This document shows positions 6,740 through 15,183 of a stretch of 28,316 bases of DNA, one piece after another. Made by a program: the position numbers and the translations under genes. Positions within the stretch are counted from its first letter, which is position 1, and each line of letters begins with the position of its first letter. The stretch is from a virus. The notes beneath the pieces are model-generated. The model worked only from the letters and a program-made list of their open reading frames with translations, did not search any database and was not told the origin of the DNA. The stretch is from IMG/VR virus record IMGVR_UViG_3300043409_000317, positions 1 to 28,316 of that record; one strand, written 5' to 3'.

Positions 6740-8517
6740 TGCCAATGAACCTGAATGACAGCCCAAAATACGGTCAGCTAAGTGGTGCTGACCTAGAGAT
6801 ACTAGGTGCTAGAGAGCAAGCTGCGACTGCTCGCGCACTCAGGAACGCGTTTAAGCCCACACAAGGACAAATGGTGGGTGGATGGTACGTTAAGCCCACA
6901 TGGACACAGAATCTCGCTGATGCGATGATGCAGTATAACATCTACAAAGATGAGAAAGATGCTAGGAACGAATACAAAACTCTCATAGGTGAGAAAAAGA
7001 GGGACATGGAAGAAATAACTGCTGAAACTATCAGGGCTCTTGGTAAGCAAACTCCTGCTCGCCAAGAAGTAGTGCCACCAGTTCAAAGCGCACCTACCAA
7101 TCAGATGGCTGGTGACTTCTTTGATTCAATGGCTAATGGCCCAGCTAATGGCACTCCTACAAACTTCTCACCAGCAGAACGCGCTATGGCATCTAATGCG
7201 CCAATGGCAGAAGCGTATACTGCGCCTACAGCAGAAGCTACAGGGAACATTAATGCAGGTGCTACAAACAATCAGTTCGTTGGTGCTGCACCCGATCAAA
7301 CTGCTCTAGCTAACGCTGTGAGGACACCAGAACCACTTCCACCAGTATCTAGTGGTCAACCTTTGCCACAAGGTCAACAAGCTAGTGCAGATGGAACGTT
7401 ACCAGCAGTTACAGTTACACCAGAGCCAGAGCCAAGCCAATTCGCACAAATGCTGCGTGGTGAAGGCCAGTATGCGCCCATACAGAAAGCTACTGTTCGT
7501 GATATACCTGCTCAAGATGGGTACGATGAAGCTGCCATGATTGCTAATGCCACTCGCGCATCGGCACGTTTCCCAGAAACATCTAAACACCTCTTTGATC
7601 TAGTTAATCAACGTAGGGTAAACGCAGCAGCTATGGCTGGTCATGGCAAGGGTGTAGCTGTAGAAGGCCAGTTGCTTAATCCGCTGACAGGAGAGCCTAT
7701 AGGTACAAGGCAGCCTAAACAACCAGCAGCAGCTAATCTCGGTACTGATTATGCGAAATTTAATCCTGATACCAACCAATGGGAAGTAAATAAACCTGTG
7801 GTAGAAAGTAAAGAAAAAATAGCAGCAGCAGGAAAGACAACAGTCGAAAACAAGATGATTAACCAGGTTGAGGGAAGTGCTAGGATGCACACCAACGAGG
7901 ACTTCATTAAGAACAGTTATAGACCTATACAAGATGCTGCTAAAGCTAGTCAATTAGTAGCAGGTAGGCTTGATGCGTTAGAAAGTTTACCAATTAGCCA
8001 GAAAACTGGCTGGGGAACTGAGGCTCAAGCTAAAGCTGCGGAAGTATTGGTTGGCATGGGATACAAGGGTGATGAGGCCAAACAGTTGGCTTCTAACTCG
8101 CAGACATTCAGAGCCATACAAGCTAGACAAGTTAATGACGAGTTAAACATGGCTAAAGGCCCACAAACCGAAGGCGATGCTGTACGCGCTAAATCAACAT
8201 TCGCAGCACTTGGCAATACACCAAATGCTAACCAATTTATCAATGACTTGCAACGTGCAATAATACAAAGAAAAGGTGCGGAGGCTAAGTTCTACCGTGA
8301 CCATTACGACCAAGCACTAAAGGATGGTGATTTATCAGTCATGGAACGAGCATGGATTAATAGCCCAGAAGCCAACAAGTCTGTATTCGATTCTCCTGTA
8401 ATGTCGAAGTGGAATAAGGCTGCCCCTACTGCTGGTGCTGGAGGATTTACCCCAACTGGTAACGCTGCTACTGACGCAGCTATTCTTAAATACGCAACTC
8501 CACCAAAGAAACCATAA
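6739..8517 (+). CDS. Large ejection-type virion protein
   Basis: A 592-residue protein, low in Cys and rich in Ala, Gln, Pro and Asn. Residues 44-75 hold the VGGW..KPTWTQNLADA motif shared with the preceding small protein. Residues 75-250 are a Pro/Ala/Thr-rich linker (PVQSAPTNQ, APTAEATG, LPPVSSGQPLPQGQ). Residues 290-590 are mainly helical (ASARFPETSKHLFDLVNQRR, ASQLVAGRLDALESLP, AEVLVGMGYKGDEAKQLA). Long helical ends joined by a flexible linker fit the internal proteins that podoviruses eject to build a channel across the envelope. No lytic transglycosylase motif is visible. Named function is inferred from composition and place. Confidence 0.65.
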   Translation: MPMNLNDSPKYGQLSGADLEILGAREQAATARALRNAFKPTQGQMVGGWYVKPTWTQNLADAMMQYNIYKDEKDARNEYKTLIGEKKRDMEEITAETIRALGKQTPARQEVVPPVQSAPTNQMAGDFFDSMANGPANGTPTNFSPAERAMASNAPMAEAYTAPTAEATGNINAGATNNQFVGAAPDQTALANAVRTPEPLPPVSSGQPLPQGQQASADGTLPAVTVTPEPEPSQFAQMLRGEGQYAPIQKATVRDIPAQDGYDEAAMIANATRASARFPETSKHLFDLVNQRRVNAAAMAGHGKGVAVEGQLLNPLTGEPIGTRQPKQPAAANLGTDYAKFNPDTNQWEVNKPVVESKEKIAAAGKTTVENKMINQVEGSARMHTNEDFIKNSYRPIQDAAKASQLVAGRLDALESLPISQKTGWGTEAQAKAAEVLVGMGYKGDEAKQLASNSQTFRAIQARQVNDELNMAKGPQTEGDAVRAKSTFAALGNTPNANQFINDLQRAIIQRKGAEAKFYRDHYDQALKDGDLSVMERAWINSPEANKSVFDSPVMSKWNKAAPTAGAGGFTPTGNAATDAAILKYATPPKKP

Positions 8518-10235
8518 TGTCAGATACTTCCCAAACAGATATGTTGCATACTGCAATCCAGAACGCGGCTGCTGCTGGCGATGGTGATTCTGTTCGACTA
8601 CTGGCTGCACAGTTACAAGCGCAGACAAACGCGCCAACTGAGCAATATCCAAGAACTAGCATAGACATCAAGACAGGGCCAGTCAAATCGCCCCTATCTA
8701 GGTTTGCTCACGGTGCAATAGACCCTATCAATGAAGCTGCTTCCATGCTGCCCAAGGGTCTACAGGCTGTCACTTCATTGGGTGGTAACTATCCTAACCC
8801 AGTTAGCAATTTCTTTGGCTCAGAGGCTAGTCGTGTACAAGACCTAAACAAGGCTAATGAGGCTGAATATAAGGCTGCAAACACAGGCTTACAGGGTGCG
8901 GATGTGGCTAGACTAGCTGGGAACGTACTTAGCCCCACCAATCTCGCTGTAGCATCTAAGATACCTATGGTACTTAGGGGCGCAAATGCTATCAAGGCTG
9001 GTGCTGCTGCTGGCACGGTTGGTGGCGCAACAGAACAAACAGATGTAAACTCACCTGACTATTGGGCTAATAAAGCAATAGAAACAGGCAAAGGTACTGT
9101 GATCGGTGCTGGTACTTCTGGGCTATTGGCTGGCGGTGCTAGGATTGTTAGACCAGAACCTAACGCTCAAGTAGCCGAATTGCTTAGACAAGGAGTAACC
9201 CCTACACCAGGTCAAACGCTTGGCGGTATAGCTAATACTATTGAAGAAAAGCTACAGTCAGTACCTATTCTGGGTGACGCAATTAGCTGGAGTAGAAAAA
9301 AGGCTAATGAGGAATTTGTAACTGGCGCGATGAACAAGGCATTAAAGCCCATCGGTGAAAGCACAACCAAGACAGGTAGGGCAGCGTTTAACGATGTAGA
9401 GAGCAAATTAAAAAAAGCGTATGACGATATAGTTCCAAAGGTTAGTTTTGTACCTGATGCTCAATGGACTGCTGATTATGGTAACTTCCAGAAACTTGTA
9501 TCTGGCCTAGCACCCACAGAGCATAAAGCATACACACGCATTATGGATGACATAATGCACCATGCAAGCCCCAATGGGCAGATGACAGGCGAAACATTCA
9601 AGATTGCATCTAGTCAATTAGCTAAAAAGGCAGCAGACTTTACATCTTCTGCAACTGCTTACGAAAGAGAGTTAGGAGATGCTCTAAACGGTACGCTTGA
9701 TGCCATGAAACAAGCTATGTACAGAGCAAACCCACAATATGCAGATAGATTAAAGGCTGTAGATACTGGCTTTGCTAATTTTGTACGCTTACAAGCAGCA
9801 TCTAAATCTACGAACGTAGGGGCAAAAGAAGGTGTGTTTAGCCCTGCACAGTTGGCAGCAGGTGTATTGGCTAGTGATAAATCGTTGCGTAAGGGTGCTA
9901 GTGCTAGGGGCAATGCTTTAATGCAAGATTATGCTGAATTGGGAACGAACGTATTGGGTAATAAAGTACCTGATTCGGGTACTGCTGGTAGATTAGCTTT
10001 ATTAGCTGGAGGTTCTGGTGCTGCTGGGTATGCTGGTTTTGGAGAGCATATACTACCTGTTGCTGGTGCATTGGGTGTTGCAAGCCTACCGTATCTGCCT
10101 GTTGGTCGTAATATTGCTTCTGCGATACTTACAAAACGACCAGAACAAGCCCAGATGCTTGCCGATGCGATAAGGAAGGCTAACCCCTTGCTGTCTGGGT
10201 CTGCTGCGATGATAGGCTCTAATCAGGGAAAGTAA
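8517..10235 (+). CDS. Large ejection-type virion protein with membrane-active segments
   Basis: A 572-residue protein starting on the overlapping TAATG. Residues 1-35 (AIQNAAAAGDGDSVRLLAAQLQ) resemble a short helical opening module seen in phage ejection proteins. Residues 55-100 and 135-205 contain Gly/Ala-rich amphipathic or hydrophobic helices (IKAGAAAGTVGGATEQ, GTVIGAGTSGLLAGGARIV). Residues 490-545 are hydrophobic again (GRLALLAGGSGAAGYAGFG, ILPVAGALGVASLPYLPVGR). Between them is a charged helical region. This layout fits a protein that inserts in the host membrane during DNA entry. It is the last gene before the tail-fibre promoter candidate at 10265. Confidence 0.65.
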   Translation: MSDTSQTDMLHTAIQNAAAAGDGDSVRLLAAQLQAQTNAPTEQYPRTSIDIKTGPVKSPLSRFAHGAIDPINEAASMLPKGLQAVTSLGGNYPNPVSNFFGSEASRVQDLNKANEAEYKAANTGLQGADVARLAGNVLSPTNLAVASKIPMVLRGANAIKAGAAAGTVGGATEQTDVNSPDYWANKAIETGKGTVIGAGTSGLLAGGARIVRPEPNAQVAELLRQGVTPTPGQTLGGIANTIEEKLQSVPILGDAISWSRKKANEEFVTGAMNKALKPIGESTTKTGRAAFNDVESKLKKAYDDIVPKVSFVPDAQWTADYGNFQKLVSGLAPTEHKAYTRIMDDIMHHASPNGQMTGETFKIASSQLAKKAADFTSSATAYERELGDALNGTLDAMKQAMYRANPQYADRLKAVDTGFANFVRLQAASKSTNVGAKEGVFSPAQLAAGVLASDKSLRKGASARGNALMQDYAELGTNVLGNKVPDSGTAGRLALLAGGSGAAGYAGFGEHILPVAGALGVASLPYLPVGRNIASAILTKRPEQAQMLADAIRKANPLLSGSAAMIGSNQGK

Positions 10236-10264
10236 CCATGAATAGAACGCTACACCCAATAATG

Positions 10265-10294
10265 TTGTTAATATCGACACATTCTAATTATAAC
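10265..10294 (+). promoter_or_regulatory. Sigma-70-like promoter candidate for tail-fibre genes
   Basis: TTGTTA at 10265-10270 and TATAAC at 10289-10294 are separated by 18 bases. The next start codon (10310) follows AGAGGTT. The 74-bp gap after the previous gene also holds a 22-codon open frame, which I take to be chance. Confidence 0.4.
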
Positions 10295-10309
10295 ACAAGA
10301 GGTTAAACG

Positions 10310-11146
10310 ATGGCCTTCAACGGAAGCGGTACTTATGTTTTGACTGCTGGGCAACCAGTAGTAGCAGGTACGGACATACTAGATTCAACATTCAACACAT
10401 TGACTGCGGATCTAGCTACTGCCCTATCTACCTGCGTAACAAGGGATGGGCAATCTCCACCTACAGCTAACCTACCTATGGGGTCATTTAAACTCACAGG
10501 ATTGGCTGCTGGTACTGCCAATGGTCATTCTGTCAGGTTTGAACAGTTACAAACTGGCATAAATAAGCTAATTACCGTAGCTGGAACTGGCGATGTAATC
10601 ACAGGAGTAATGACACCAACATACACAGCCTATGTCAATGGCGATATGTTCACGTTTATCGTCGGGAGTACGAATACTACCAATGTAACCATAAACATAG
10701 ATGGATTGGGTGCTAAAGCGGTCACAAATGGCACTACTGCTCTAACGGCTGGTGCGTTAACTTCGGGTAGGGTAGTGGTAGTACAGTACGATGGTACAAG
10801 ATTCCAGTTATTAAACAGTTACTTGGTTACTCCCATTACAGGAACTACAGGATCGACAGTCGTGCCAGTAGGAACAACAGCACAGCGAGATGCTGCCCCA
10901 AGTGCAGGATATGTAAGGTATAATACAACCACAGCAACCTTCGAGGGCTACGGCTCGGCTTGGGGATCAATAGGTGGTGGCGCAACTGGTGCTGGCGGTG
11001 ATGCTGTGTTCCAAGAGAACGCGATGATAGTCACGACAAGCTATACGCTGACTACTGCTAAAAGTGCGTCAAGTGTTGGGCCGATAACGATTAATGGTGG
11101 TGTGGCGGTTACGATTGGCGCAGGTCAGCGTTGGATTATTTTGTAG
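10310..11146 (+). CDS. Tail fibre protein (N-terminal attachment part)
   Basis: A 278-residue Thr/Gly-rich protein. The start GSGTYVLTAGQPVVAGTDI and the block TCVTRDGQSPPTANLPMGSF then KLTGLAAGTANGHSVRFEQ are typical of phage tail-fibre N-terminal regions that attach the fibre to the tail. The middle (TNVTINIDGLGAKAV) and end (TIIN-like GGVAVTIGAGQRWIIL) are beta-rich and end in a short trimeric tip of the kind seen in fibres. It is the first and longest-anchored of a set of fibre-like genes, so it may be the base on which the others are mounted. Confidence 0.75.
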   Translation: MAFNGSGTYVLTAGQPVVAGTDILDSTFNTLTADLATALSTCVTRDGQSPPTANLPMGSFKLTGLAAGTANGHSVRFEQLQTGINKLITVAGTGDVITGVMTPTYTAYVNGDMFTFIVGSTNTTNVTINIDGLGAKAVTNGTTALTAGALTSGRVVVVQYDGTRFQLLNSYLVTPITGTTGSTVVPVGTTAQRDAAPSAGYVRYNTTTATFEGYGSAWGSIGGGATGAGGDAVFQENAMIVTTSYTLTTAKSASSVGPITINGGVAVTIGAGQRWIIL

Positions 11147-11156
11147 AGGATTATAT

Positions 11157-11807
11157 ATGGGAACAGTTGTTTTAGCAGGTGCAACGTCAGGTACTACAAC
11201 CCTATCCCCTACGGATGCGGTTACAGCGACAATAACATTACCCTCGACTACCGACACATTAGTAGGGAAGGCTACGACTGATACGCTGACGAATAAGACT
11301 TTGACTTCGCCCACTATCTCTGGCACACCAGTTATGGGTGCTAGTCTGATTACAAGTGGAACAGAAGTCGCTAGTACTTCTGGTACATCCATTGACTTCA
11401 CAGGGATACCTAGTTGGGTTAAGCGGATTACTGTGATGTTTAATGGTGTCTCCACTAACGGAACAAGCAACATTCAAATTCAACTTGGTGATTCTGGTGG
11501 CATTGAAACATCTGGTTACGCTGGATGTGCTGTTACTTTGCCTTCTACATTTGCAACTTATTCTGCTGGTTTTCAGTTAATGGGTTCAAATGCGGCAGCT
11601 AGGATTTATCAGGGTCAAACAATTATTTCTTTAATGGGTAGTAATATTTGGACAGAATTTGGCATTTTAGGTCGTTCTGATTCAACTGATGTAACTTACG
11701 GCGCAGGCTCAAAAACCTTGTCTGACACACTCACTCAAATCCGCATTACCACTGTAAACGGCACAGACACCTTCGATGCTGGCTCTATAAATCTTCTCTG
11801 GGAATAG
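11157..11807 (+). CDS. Tail fibre-like protein
   Basis: A 216-residue protein; I choose ATG 11157 because AGAGGA lies just before it and the upstream gene ends at 11146. The N-terminal third is a Thr-rich repeat region (TTDTLTNKTLTSPTISGTP) common in phage fibre shafts. Residues 75-216 (IDFTGIPSWVKRITVMFNGV, then a Ser/Gly-rich beta region and IRITTVNGTDTFDAGSINLLWE) match a widespread C-terminal receptor-binding module. Probably binds host surface polysaccharide or protein, but the receptor cannot be read. Confidence 0.75.
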   Translation: MGTVVLAGATSGTTTLSPTDAVTATITLPSTTDTLVGKATTDTLTNKTLTSPTISGTPVMGASLITSGTEVASTSGTSIDFTGIPSWVKRITVMFNGVSTNGTSNIQIQLGDSGGIETSGYAGCAVTLPSTFATYSAGFQLMGSNAAARIYQGQTIISLMGSNIWTEFGILGRSDSTDVTYGAGSKTLSDTLTQIRITTVNGTDTFDAGSINLLWE

Positions 11808-11818
11808 GATAAAACACT

Positions 11819-12724
11819 ATGAGTTCTTCGATTTCTGCTCTGACGGCTGGGGGTGGTGGAGTAGTTACCACAGCAGACGCTTCTGGCAACCTCAACCTCC
11901 AATCTGGCACTACCACAATACTAGCCCTCACCTCTACTGGTGTAGCCATCACAGGGACACTCTCGGCTACTGGTGGAATGAATGACAAGATACAGCCAAT
12001 AACAGGCTCAGTAGCTAGTAGCGCATTAACCATCACGCTGAACCCTACATCACTAGATTTCAGGTCAGCAACCATTGGAAGCGGTACTGTCACCACAGTT
12101 AGTAATGCAGCAGCTATCTCGGTAGTCGTACCCTCTACAGCTACGCTAGGTACTGTAAGTGCTGTTCAATCTCGCCTTGTGGTACTAGCTATTAACAACG
12201 CTGGCACGATGGAACTCGCTGTAACTAACATCTCTGGTGGCTCTGACCTATCTGAAACTGGAGTGATCTCTACCACTCTGATAGCTGCGGCTTCCAACTC
12301 TGCCACACTTTACTACTCCACTACTGCTAGAACCTCGGTAGCGTACAGGGTAGTTGGCTACATTGAATCTACTCAAGCCACAGCAGGAACATGGGCGACA
12401 GCACCATCTACGATTCAAGGCTATGGTGGATGTGCTTTAGATGCTATGAGTAGCTTGGGGTATGGGCAGACTTGGCAATCTCCTACTCGCGCTTACTCTA
12501 CCACTTACTATAATACAACAGGCAAACCAATATTAATTAATGTGCATGGTTACGGTGGTAATAATCTTACATTTTCTGTGACTGTGGATGGCGTTGTAGT
12601 GGGGGGAATAGAAAACTCCACAGGGGCAACTTTGGGGGGTACGATTACAGCTATTGTACCTATTGGTAAGTCTTATTCTGCTTCAGGGTCTTTACCGCTA
12701 GACTCATGGACTGAACTCCGCTAA
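11819..12724 (+). CDS. Tail fibre-like protein
   Basis: A 301-residue Ser/Thr/Gly-rich protein with very few charged residues. Residues 20-50 (ADASGNLNLQSGTTTILALT) form a short shaft repeat. Residues 55-200 hold a region with DKIQPITGSVASSALTITLN and SATLYYSTTARTSVAYRVVG, a known layout of phage fibre receptor domains. The C-terminus (GQTWQSPTRAYSTTYYNTTG, KPILINVHGYGGNN, IVPIGKSYSASG) looks like a separate beta-sandwich tip. Its last bases share CCGCTAAAAGGA with the end of the fibre gene at 13000-13524. Confidence 0.75.
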   Translation: MSSSISALTAGGGGVVTTADASGNLNLQSGTTTILALTSTGVAITGTLSATGGMNDKIQPITGSVASSALTITLNPTSLDFRSATIGSGTVTTVSNAAAISVVVPSTATLGTVSAVQSRLVVLAINNAGTMELAVTNISGGSDLSETGVISTTLIAAASNSATLYYSTTARTSVAYRVVGYIESTQATAGTWATAPSTIQGYGGCALDAMSSLGYGQTWQSPTRAYSTTYYNTTGKPILINVHGYGGNNLTFSVTVDGVVVGGIENSTGATLGGTITAIVPIGKSYSASGSLPLDSWTELR

Positions 12725-12735
12725 AAGGAAAAATT

Positions 12736-12999
12736 ATGAACTACAAAGCCCCCGACAATTCACTCCACTTCATTGACCCTGACTTCGCCCATCTTCTACC
12801 CGAAGGCTGTGTACAGATAACAGAGGAAGAAGCCGAAGCCTTGCGCCCCAAGCCTCCTGTACCAACGTACAAAGACCTACGCGCACAAGCCTATCCAACA
12901 ATCGCTGACCAACTAGATTCAATATTCCATGTGGGAATAGACGGATGGAAGGCTACGATTCAGGCTGTTAAAGATAAGTATCCCAAGGAGGTAGTATAA
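12736..12999 (+). CDS. Tail fibre assembly-type small protein
   Basis: An 87-residue acidic protein. The opening (MNYKAPDNSLHFIDPDFAHL) resembles the start of tail-fibre assembly chaperones, and the end (YKDLRAQAYPTIADQLDSIF then GIDGWKATIQAVKDKYPK) is the YP.I.DQLD motif common in small proteins encoded between fibre genes. RBS AAAGGAAAA precedes ATG 12736. Its place between two fibre genes supports a folding or trimerisation role. It abuts the next start without gap. Confidence 0.65.
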   Translation: MNYKAPDNSLHFIDPDFAHLLPEGCVQITEEEAEALRPKPPVPTYKDLRAQAYPTIADQLDSIFHVGIDGWKATIQAVKDKYPKEVV

Positions 13000-13524
13000 A
13001 TGGCACTAATCTTATCAGGGGACACTGGTGTCCCAGTAACCACAGTAACAGGAACTCTGCCAGTAGCTAATGGCGGTACTGGAGTTGCAACAAGCACAGG
13101 AAGCGGTGCTAATGTATTGGGGACTTCTCCTACTCTGACTACCCCTACATTCGATTCTGCTTCACTAGCCACAATCTCTGGTACTGCCCCACTCTATATG
13201 TGTAGAGCATGGGTGAACTTCAACGGCACTGGTACTGTGGCTATCAATGCTAGTGGGAATGTATCTTCGATAACGGATAATGGTACAGGTGATTACACGG
13301 TTAATTTTACTACGGCTATGGTGGATGCGAATTATTGCGCACAGCTTTTAGGGGTTGGTAGAGAAACTAGTAGCGGAACAACCCAAGCGTCTGGTCTACA
13401 CTCTACTGACAATATAAATGCAACAACTTATACTACATCAGCCGTCAGAGTTGCTATGAATAAACTTGGCTCACTAACAGGCTTTAATGATTGCAATCCA
13501 GTTTTAGTAGCCATCTTCCGCTAA
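13000..13524 (+). CDS. Tail fibre-like protein
   Basis: A 174-residue protein. Residues 15-50 (GTLPVANGGTGVATSTGSGA, NVLGTSPTLTTPTFD) are the frequent phage shaft repeat. Residues 66-174 (MCRAWVNFNGTGTVAINASG, NVSSITDNGTGDYTVNFTTAM, ...NPVLVAIFR) match a well-known exchangeable receptor-binding tip. ATG 13000 follows the previous stop directly. Like the gene at 11819-12724 it ends in CCGCTAAAAGGA across the stop codon. Confidence 0.8.
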   Translation: MALILSGDTGVPVTTVTGTLPVANGGTGVATSTGSGANVLGTSPTLTTPTFDSASLATISGTAPLYMCRAWVNFNGTGTVAINASGNVSSITDNGTGDYTVNFTTAMVDANYCAQLLGVGRETSSGTTQASGLHSTDNINATTYTTSAVRVAMNKLGSLTGFNDCNPVLVAIFR

Positions 13525-13535
13525 AAGGACACCCA

Positions 13536-13709
13536 ATGAAAAGAATAATATATAGAACAGAATCAGGCGGTGTCGCAGTTATAGTGCCAGCAGATACTAT
13601 TGAAGCCTGTATGAAAGACATACCAGAGGGTGTTCCTTATAAGATTGTAGAGGACTCTGACATTCCTTCAGATAGAACTTTCCGTAACGCATGGGAGATG
13701 ACAGCGTGA
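13536..13709 (+). CDS. Small tail-fibre-linked protein
   Basis: A 57-residue protein. I start it at ATG 13536 (MKRIIYRTESGGVAVIVPA) with AAAAGGA upstream rather than at the earlier in-frame codon inside the fibre gene. The second half, IPEGVPYKIVEDSDIPSDRT followed by FRNAWEM, is a pattern I know from small proteins next to fibre genes in many phages. It may be a chaperone or a fibre component. The end overlaps the start of the next gene (GTGA). Confidence 0.65.
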   Translation: MKRIIYRTESGGVAVIVPADTIEACMKDIPEGVPYKIVEDSDIPSDRTFRNAWEMTA

Positions 13710-13921
13710 TAACAATTAACTTCGATAAAGCCGTCGAGATAACTCAAGATAGACTCAGAGCAGAACGCAAGCCTCTCATGGATGCTCAAGATGTTCTATT
13801 CCAACGCGCCCTAGAATCAGGCACAGACACTAAAGCTATAGTCGCTGAGAAGCAAAGGTTGAGGGATATAACCAAGATTAGCGTTACCACATTGGATGAG
13901 TTGAAAGCACTCCAAGCATAA
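13706..13921 (+). CDS. Small tail-fibre-linked helical protein
   Basis: A 71-residue protein. I choose GTG 13706 (MITINFDKAVEITQDRLRAE) over ATG 13691 because GTGA overlaps the preceding stop and MIT-I/V-F-KA is the usual start of this family; GGGAGATG provides an RBS. The rest is a charged helix (RKPLMDAQDVLFQRALESGT). Such genes pair with the preceding one in many phages, suggesting a joint role at the fibre. Function unknown. Confidence 0.65.
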   Translation: MITINFDKAVEITQDRLRAERKPLMDAQDVLFQRALESGTDTKAIVAEKQRLRDITKISVTTLDELKALQA

Positions 13922-14448
13922 TGTACACACGCTTCCTGATATACCTCCTAGCAGACTTCACAGTTAACCTAATTGGTTACTGTATAAACCCCATCCTGCC
14001 TATCTTCGCTGATAGCGAAGGCAATCTACCATCTTGGCTCAGTTGGTTTCAGACCTACGACTCTACGCTAGATGGGACTGAACCACGATTCATTGAATCA
14101 ACTAGCTGGTTGAGAACTGATGGTGTCGCTAAAAACTTCATCTATACCTACATACTGAGGGTCATGTGGCTATATCGTAACAATGCGTACGGATTTGCAT
14201 ACTCAATACTAGGCGCAAAGTCACCCTTAGTGACACTTTCCGAGGAGGGGGTTAACCCATCTGACCGTAATCCTGCTATAGAAGGTTCATACTTCACAGT
14301 CTTTGAAGATGCCGAGGGGGTACAGTATTTCCAGTACAAGCTAGTCAAAGATCGTGGGAATGGCAAGTGTTATGAAGCAAGTATCGGGTGGAAAACTTCT
14401 GGTCAGTTCGTAGCCAGATGGACTCCTTTTAGAAAATTTAACGGATAA
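13921..14448 (+). CDS. Conserved phage membrane-anchored protein (DUF7338-like)
   Basis: A 175-residue protein. Residues 3-25 (TRFLIYLLADFTVNLIGYCI) form a hydrophobic membrane segment. Then WLSWFQTYDSTLDGTE and LRVMWLYRNNAYGFAYSILG give a pattern I recognise from phage proteins encoded close to lysis genes. The C-terminal half has aromatic beta-like segments (YFTVFEDAEGVQYFQYKLVK, ..CYEASIGWKT). ATG 13921 shares its first base with the previous stop. It may take part in late envelope events; the exact role is unknown. Confidence 0.6.
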   Translation: MYTRFLIYLLADFTVNLIGYCINPILPIFADSEGNLPSWLSWFQTYDSTLDGTEPRFIESTSWLRTDGVAKNFIYTYILRVMWLYRNNAYGFAYSILGAKSPLVTLSEEGVNPSDRNPAIEGSYFTVFEDAEGVQYFQYKLVKDRGNGKCYEASIGWKTSGQFVARWTPFRKFNG

Positions 14449-14452
14449 TGTC

Positions 14453-14698
14453 ATGGAAGATAAAGTAAACGAGATGCAGGTAGCGCAAGCGGTGACAGCA
14501 GAGAAAATCTCTCGGATGCAAGTAGATATTGAGGAACTATCAACATCCATCCATCTGTTGAATAAAACGCTAATAGACATTTCTGTTACATTATCCGAAG
14601 CCAAGGGTGGGTGGAAGATGCTCATGGTTGTTGGCGGTGCTGGTGCTGCTTTGGGGTCAGGTTTGGGCTATCTAATCCATTTATTCGGAGGTAAATAA
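14453..14698 (+). CDS. Small coiled-coil protein with C-terminal membrane segment (lysis-linked)
   Basis: An 81-residue protein. Residues 1-50 form a charged helix with heptad-like spacing (AEKISRMQVDIEELSTSIHL). Residues 55-78 (MLMVVGGAGAALGSGLGYLI) form one Gly/Ala-rich membrane helix. It overlaps the 3TM holin start (TAATG). This design is that of haemolysin XhlA-like proteins or holin partners, so an accessory holin role is likely. No spanin lipobox is present. Confidence 0.6.
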   Translation: MEDKVNEMQVAQAVTAEKISRMQVDIEELSTSIHLLNKTLIDISVTLSEAKGGWKMLMVVGGAGAALGSGLGYLIHLFGGK

Positions 14699-15183
14699 TG
14701 TTTACTTTATTCACTACTATTGTGTCTTTTTTGACTGCTGGTGTTCCCAAGGTGCTAGACTTCTTCCAGGACAAGGGCGACAAGAAGCACGAACTGGAGA
14801 TGGCTCACCTCCAACTAACACGCGAACTTGAACTCCAGAAGGCTGGATTCGTACAACAAGCAAAAATAGAGGAGATTAAACTTGACGAGATTCAGACGCA
14901 GACAGCTAGTGCAGAGCAACAAGCCCTGTACACACATGACATTGAGATCGGCAAGGGGGCTAGTCAATGGGCTATCAATGCTCGTAGTTTGGTGCGCCCC
15001 ATTGTTACCTATATCCTGCTTCTACTTCTGGTATTTATCGAGGTAGGTGGATTCATCTACGCTACACAAACTGGAGTACCGTTCCCAGTAGCCATAGATA
15101 AGTTGTGGGATAAGGACATGGAAGTCGTGTGGGCATCAGTTCTCAGTTTTTGGTTCGGGTCGAGAGCGTTTAACGGTAAGTAG
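14698..15183 (+). CDS. Holin, 3TM family
   Basis: A 161-residue protein. Residues 1-20 are hydrophobic, residues 21-95 are a long charged helix (DKKHELEMAHLQLTRELELQ, AKIEEIKLDEIQTQTASAEQ), and residues 99-123 (RSLVRPIVTYILLLLLVFIE) and 140-158 (VWASVLSFWFGSRAFN) are membrane segments. The RS.RP..TY and FWFG.R motifs are the marks of the 3TM holin family (Pfam PF11351). It should permeabilise the inner membrane to release the endolysin encoded 170 bases downstream. Confidence 0.85.
   Translation: MFTLFTTIVSFLTAGVPKVLDFFQDKGDKKHELEMAHLQLTRELELQKAGFVQQAKIEEIKLDEIQTQTASAEQQALYTHDIEIGKGASQWAINARSLVRPIVTYILLLLLVFIEVGGFIYATQTGVPFPVAIDKLWDKDMEVVWASVLSFWFGSRAFNGK

Noticed and set aside
10238-10306. 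A 22-codon gene between ejection and fibre genes
   Set aside because: It lies over a plausible promoter and lacks an RBS of its own.
10310-13524. A diversity-generating retroelement acting on fibre tips
   Set aside because: No reverse transcriptase gene and no template-like repeat of a fibre end was found in the window.
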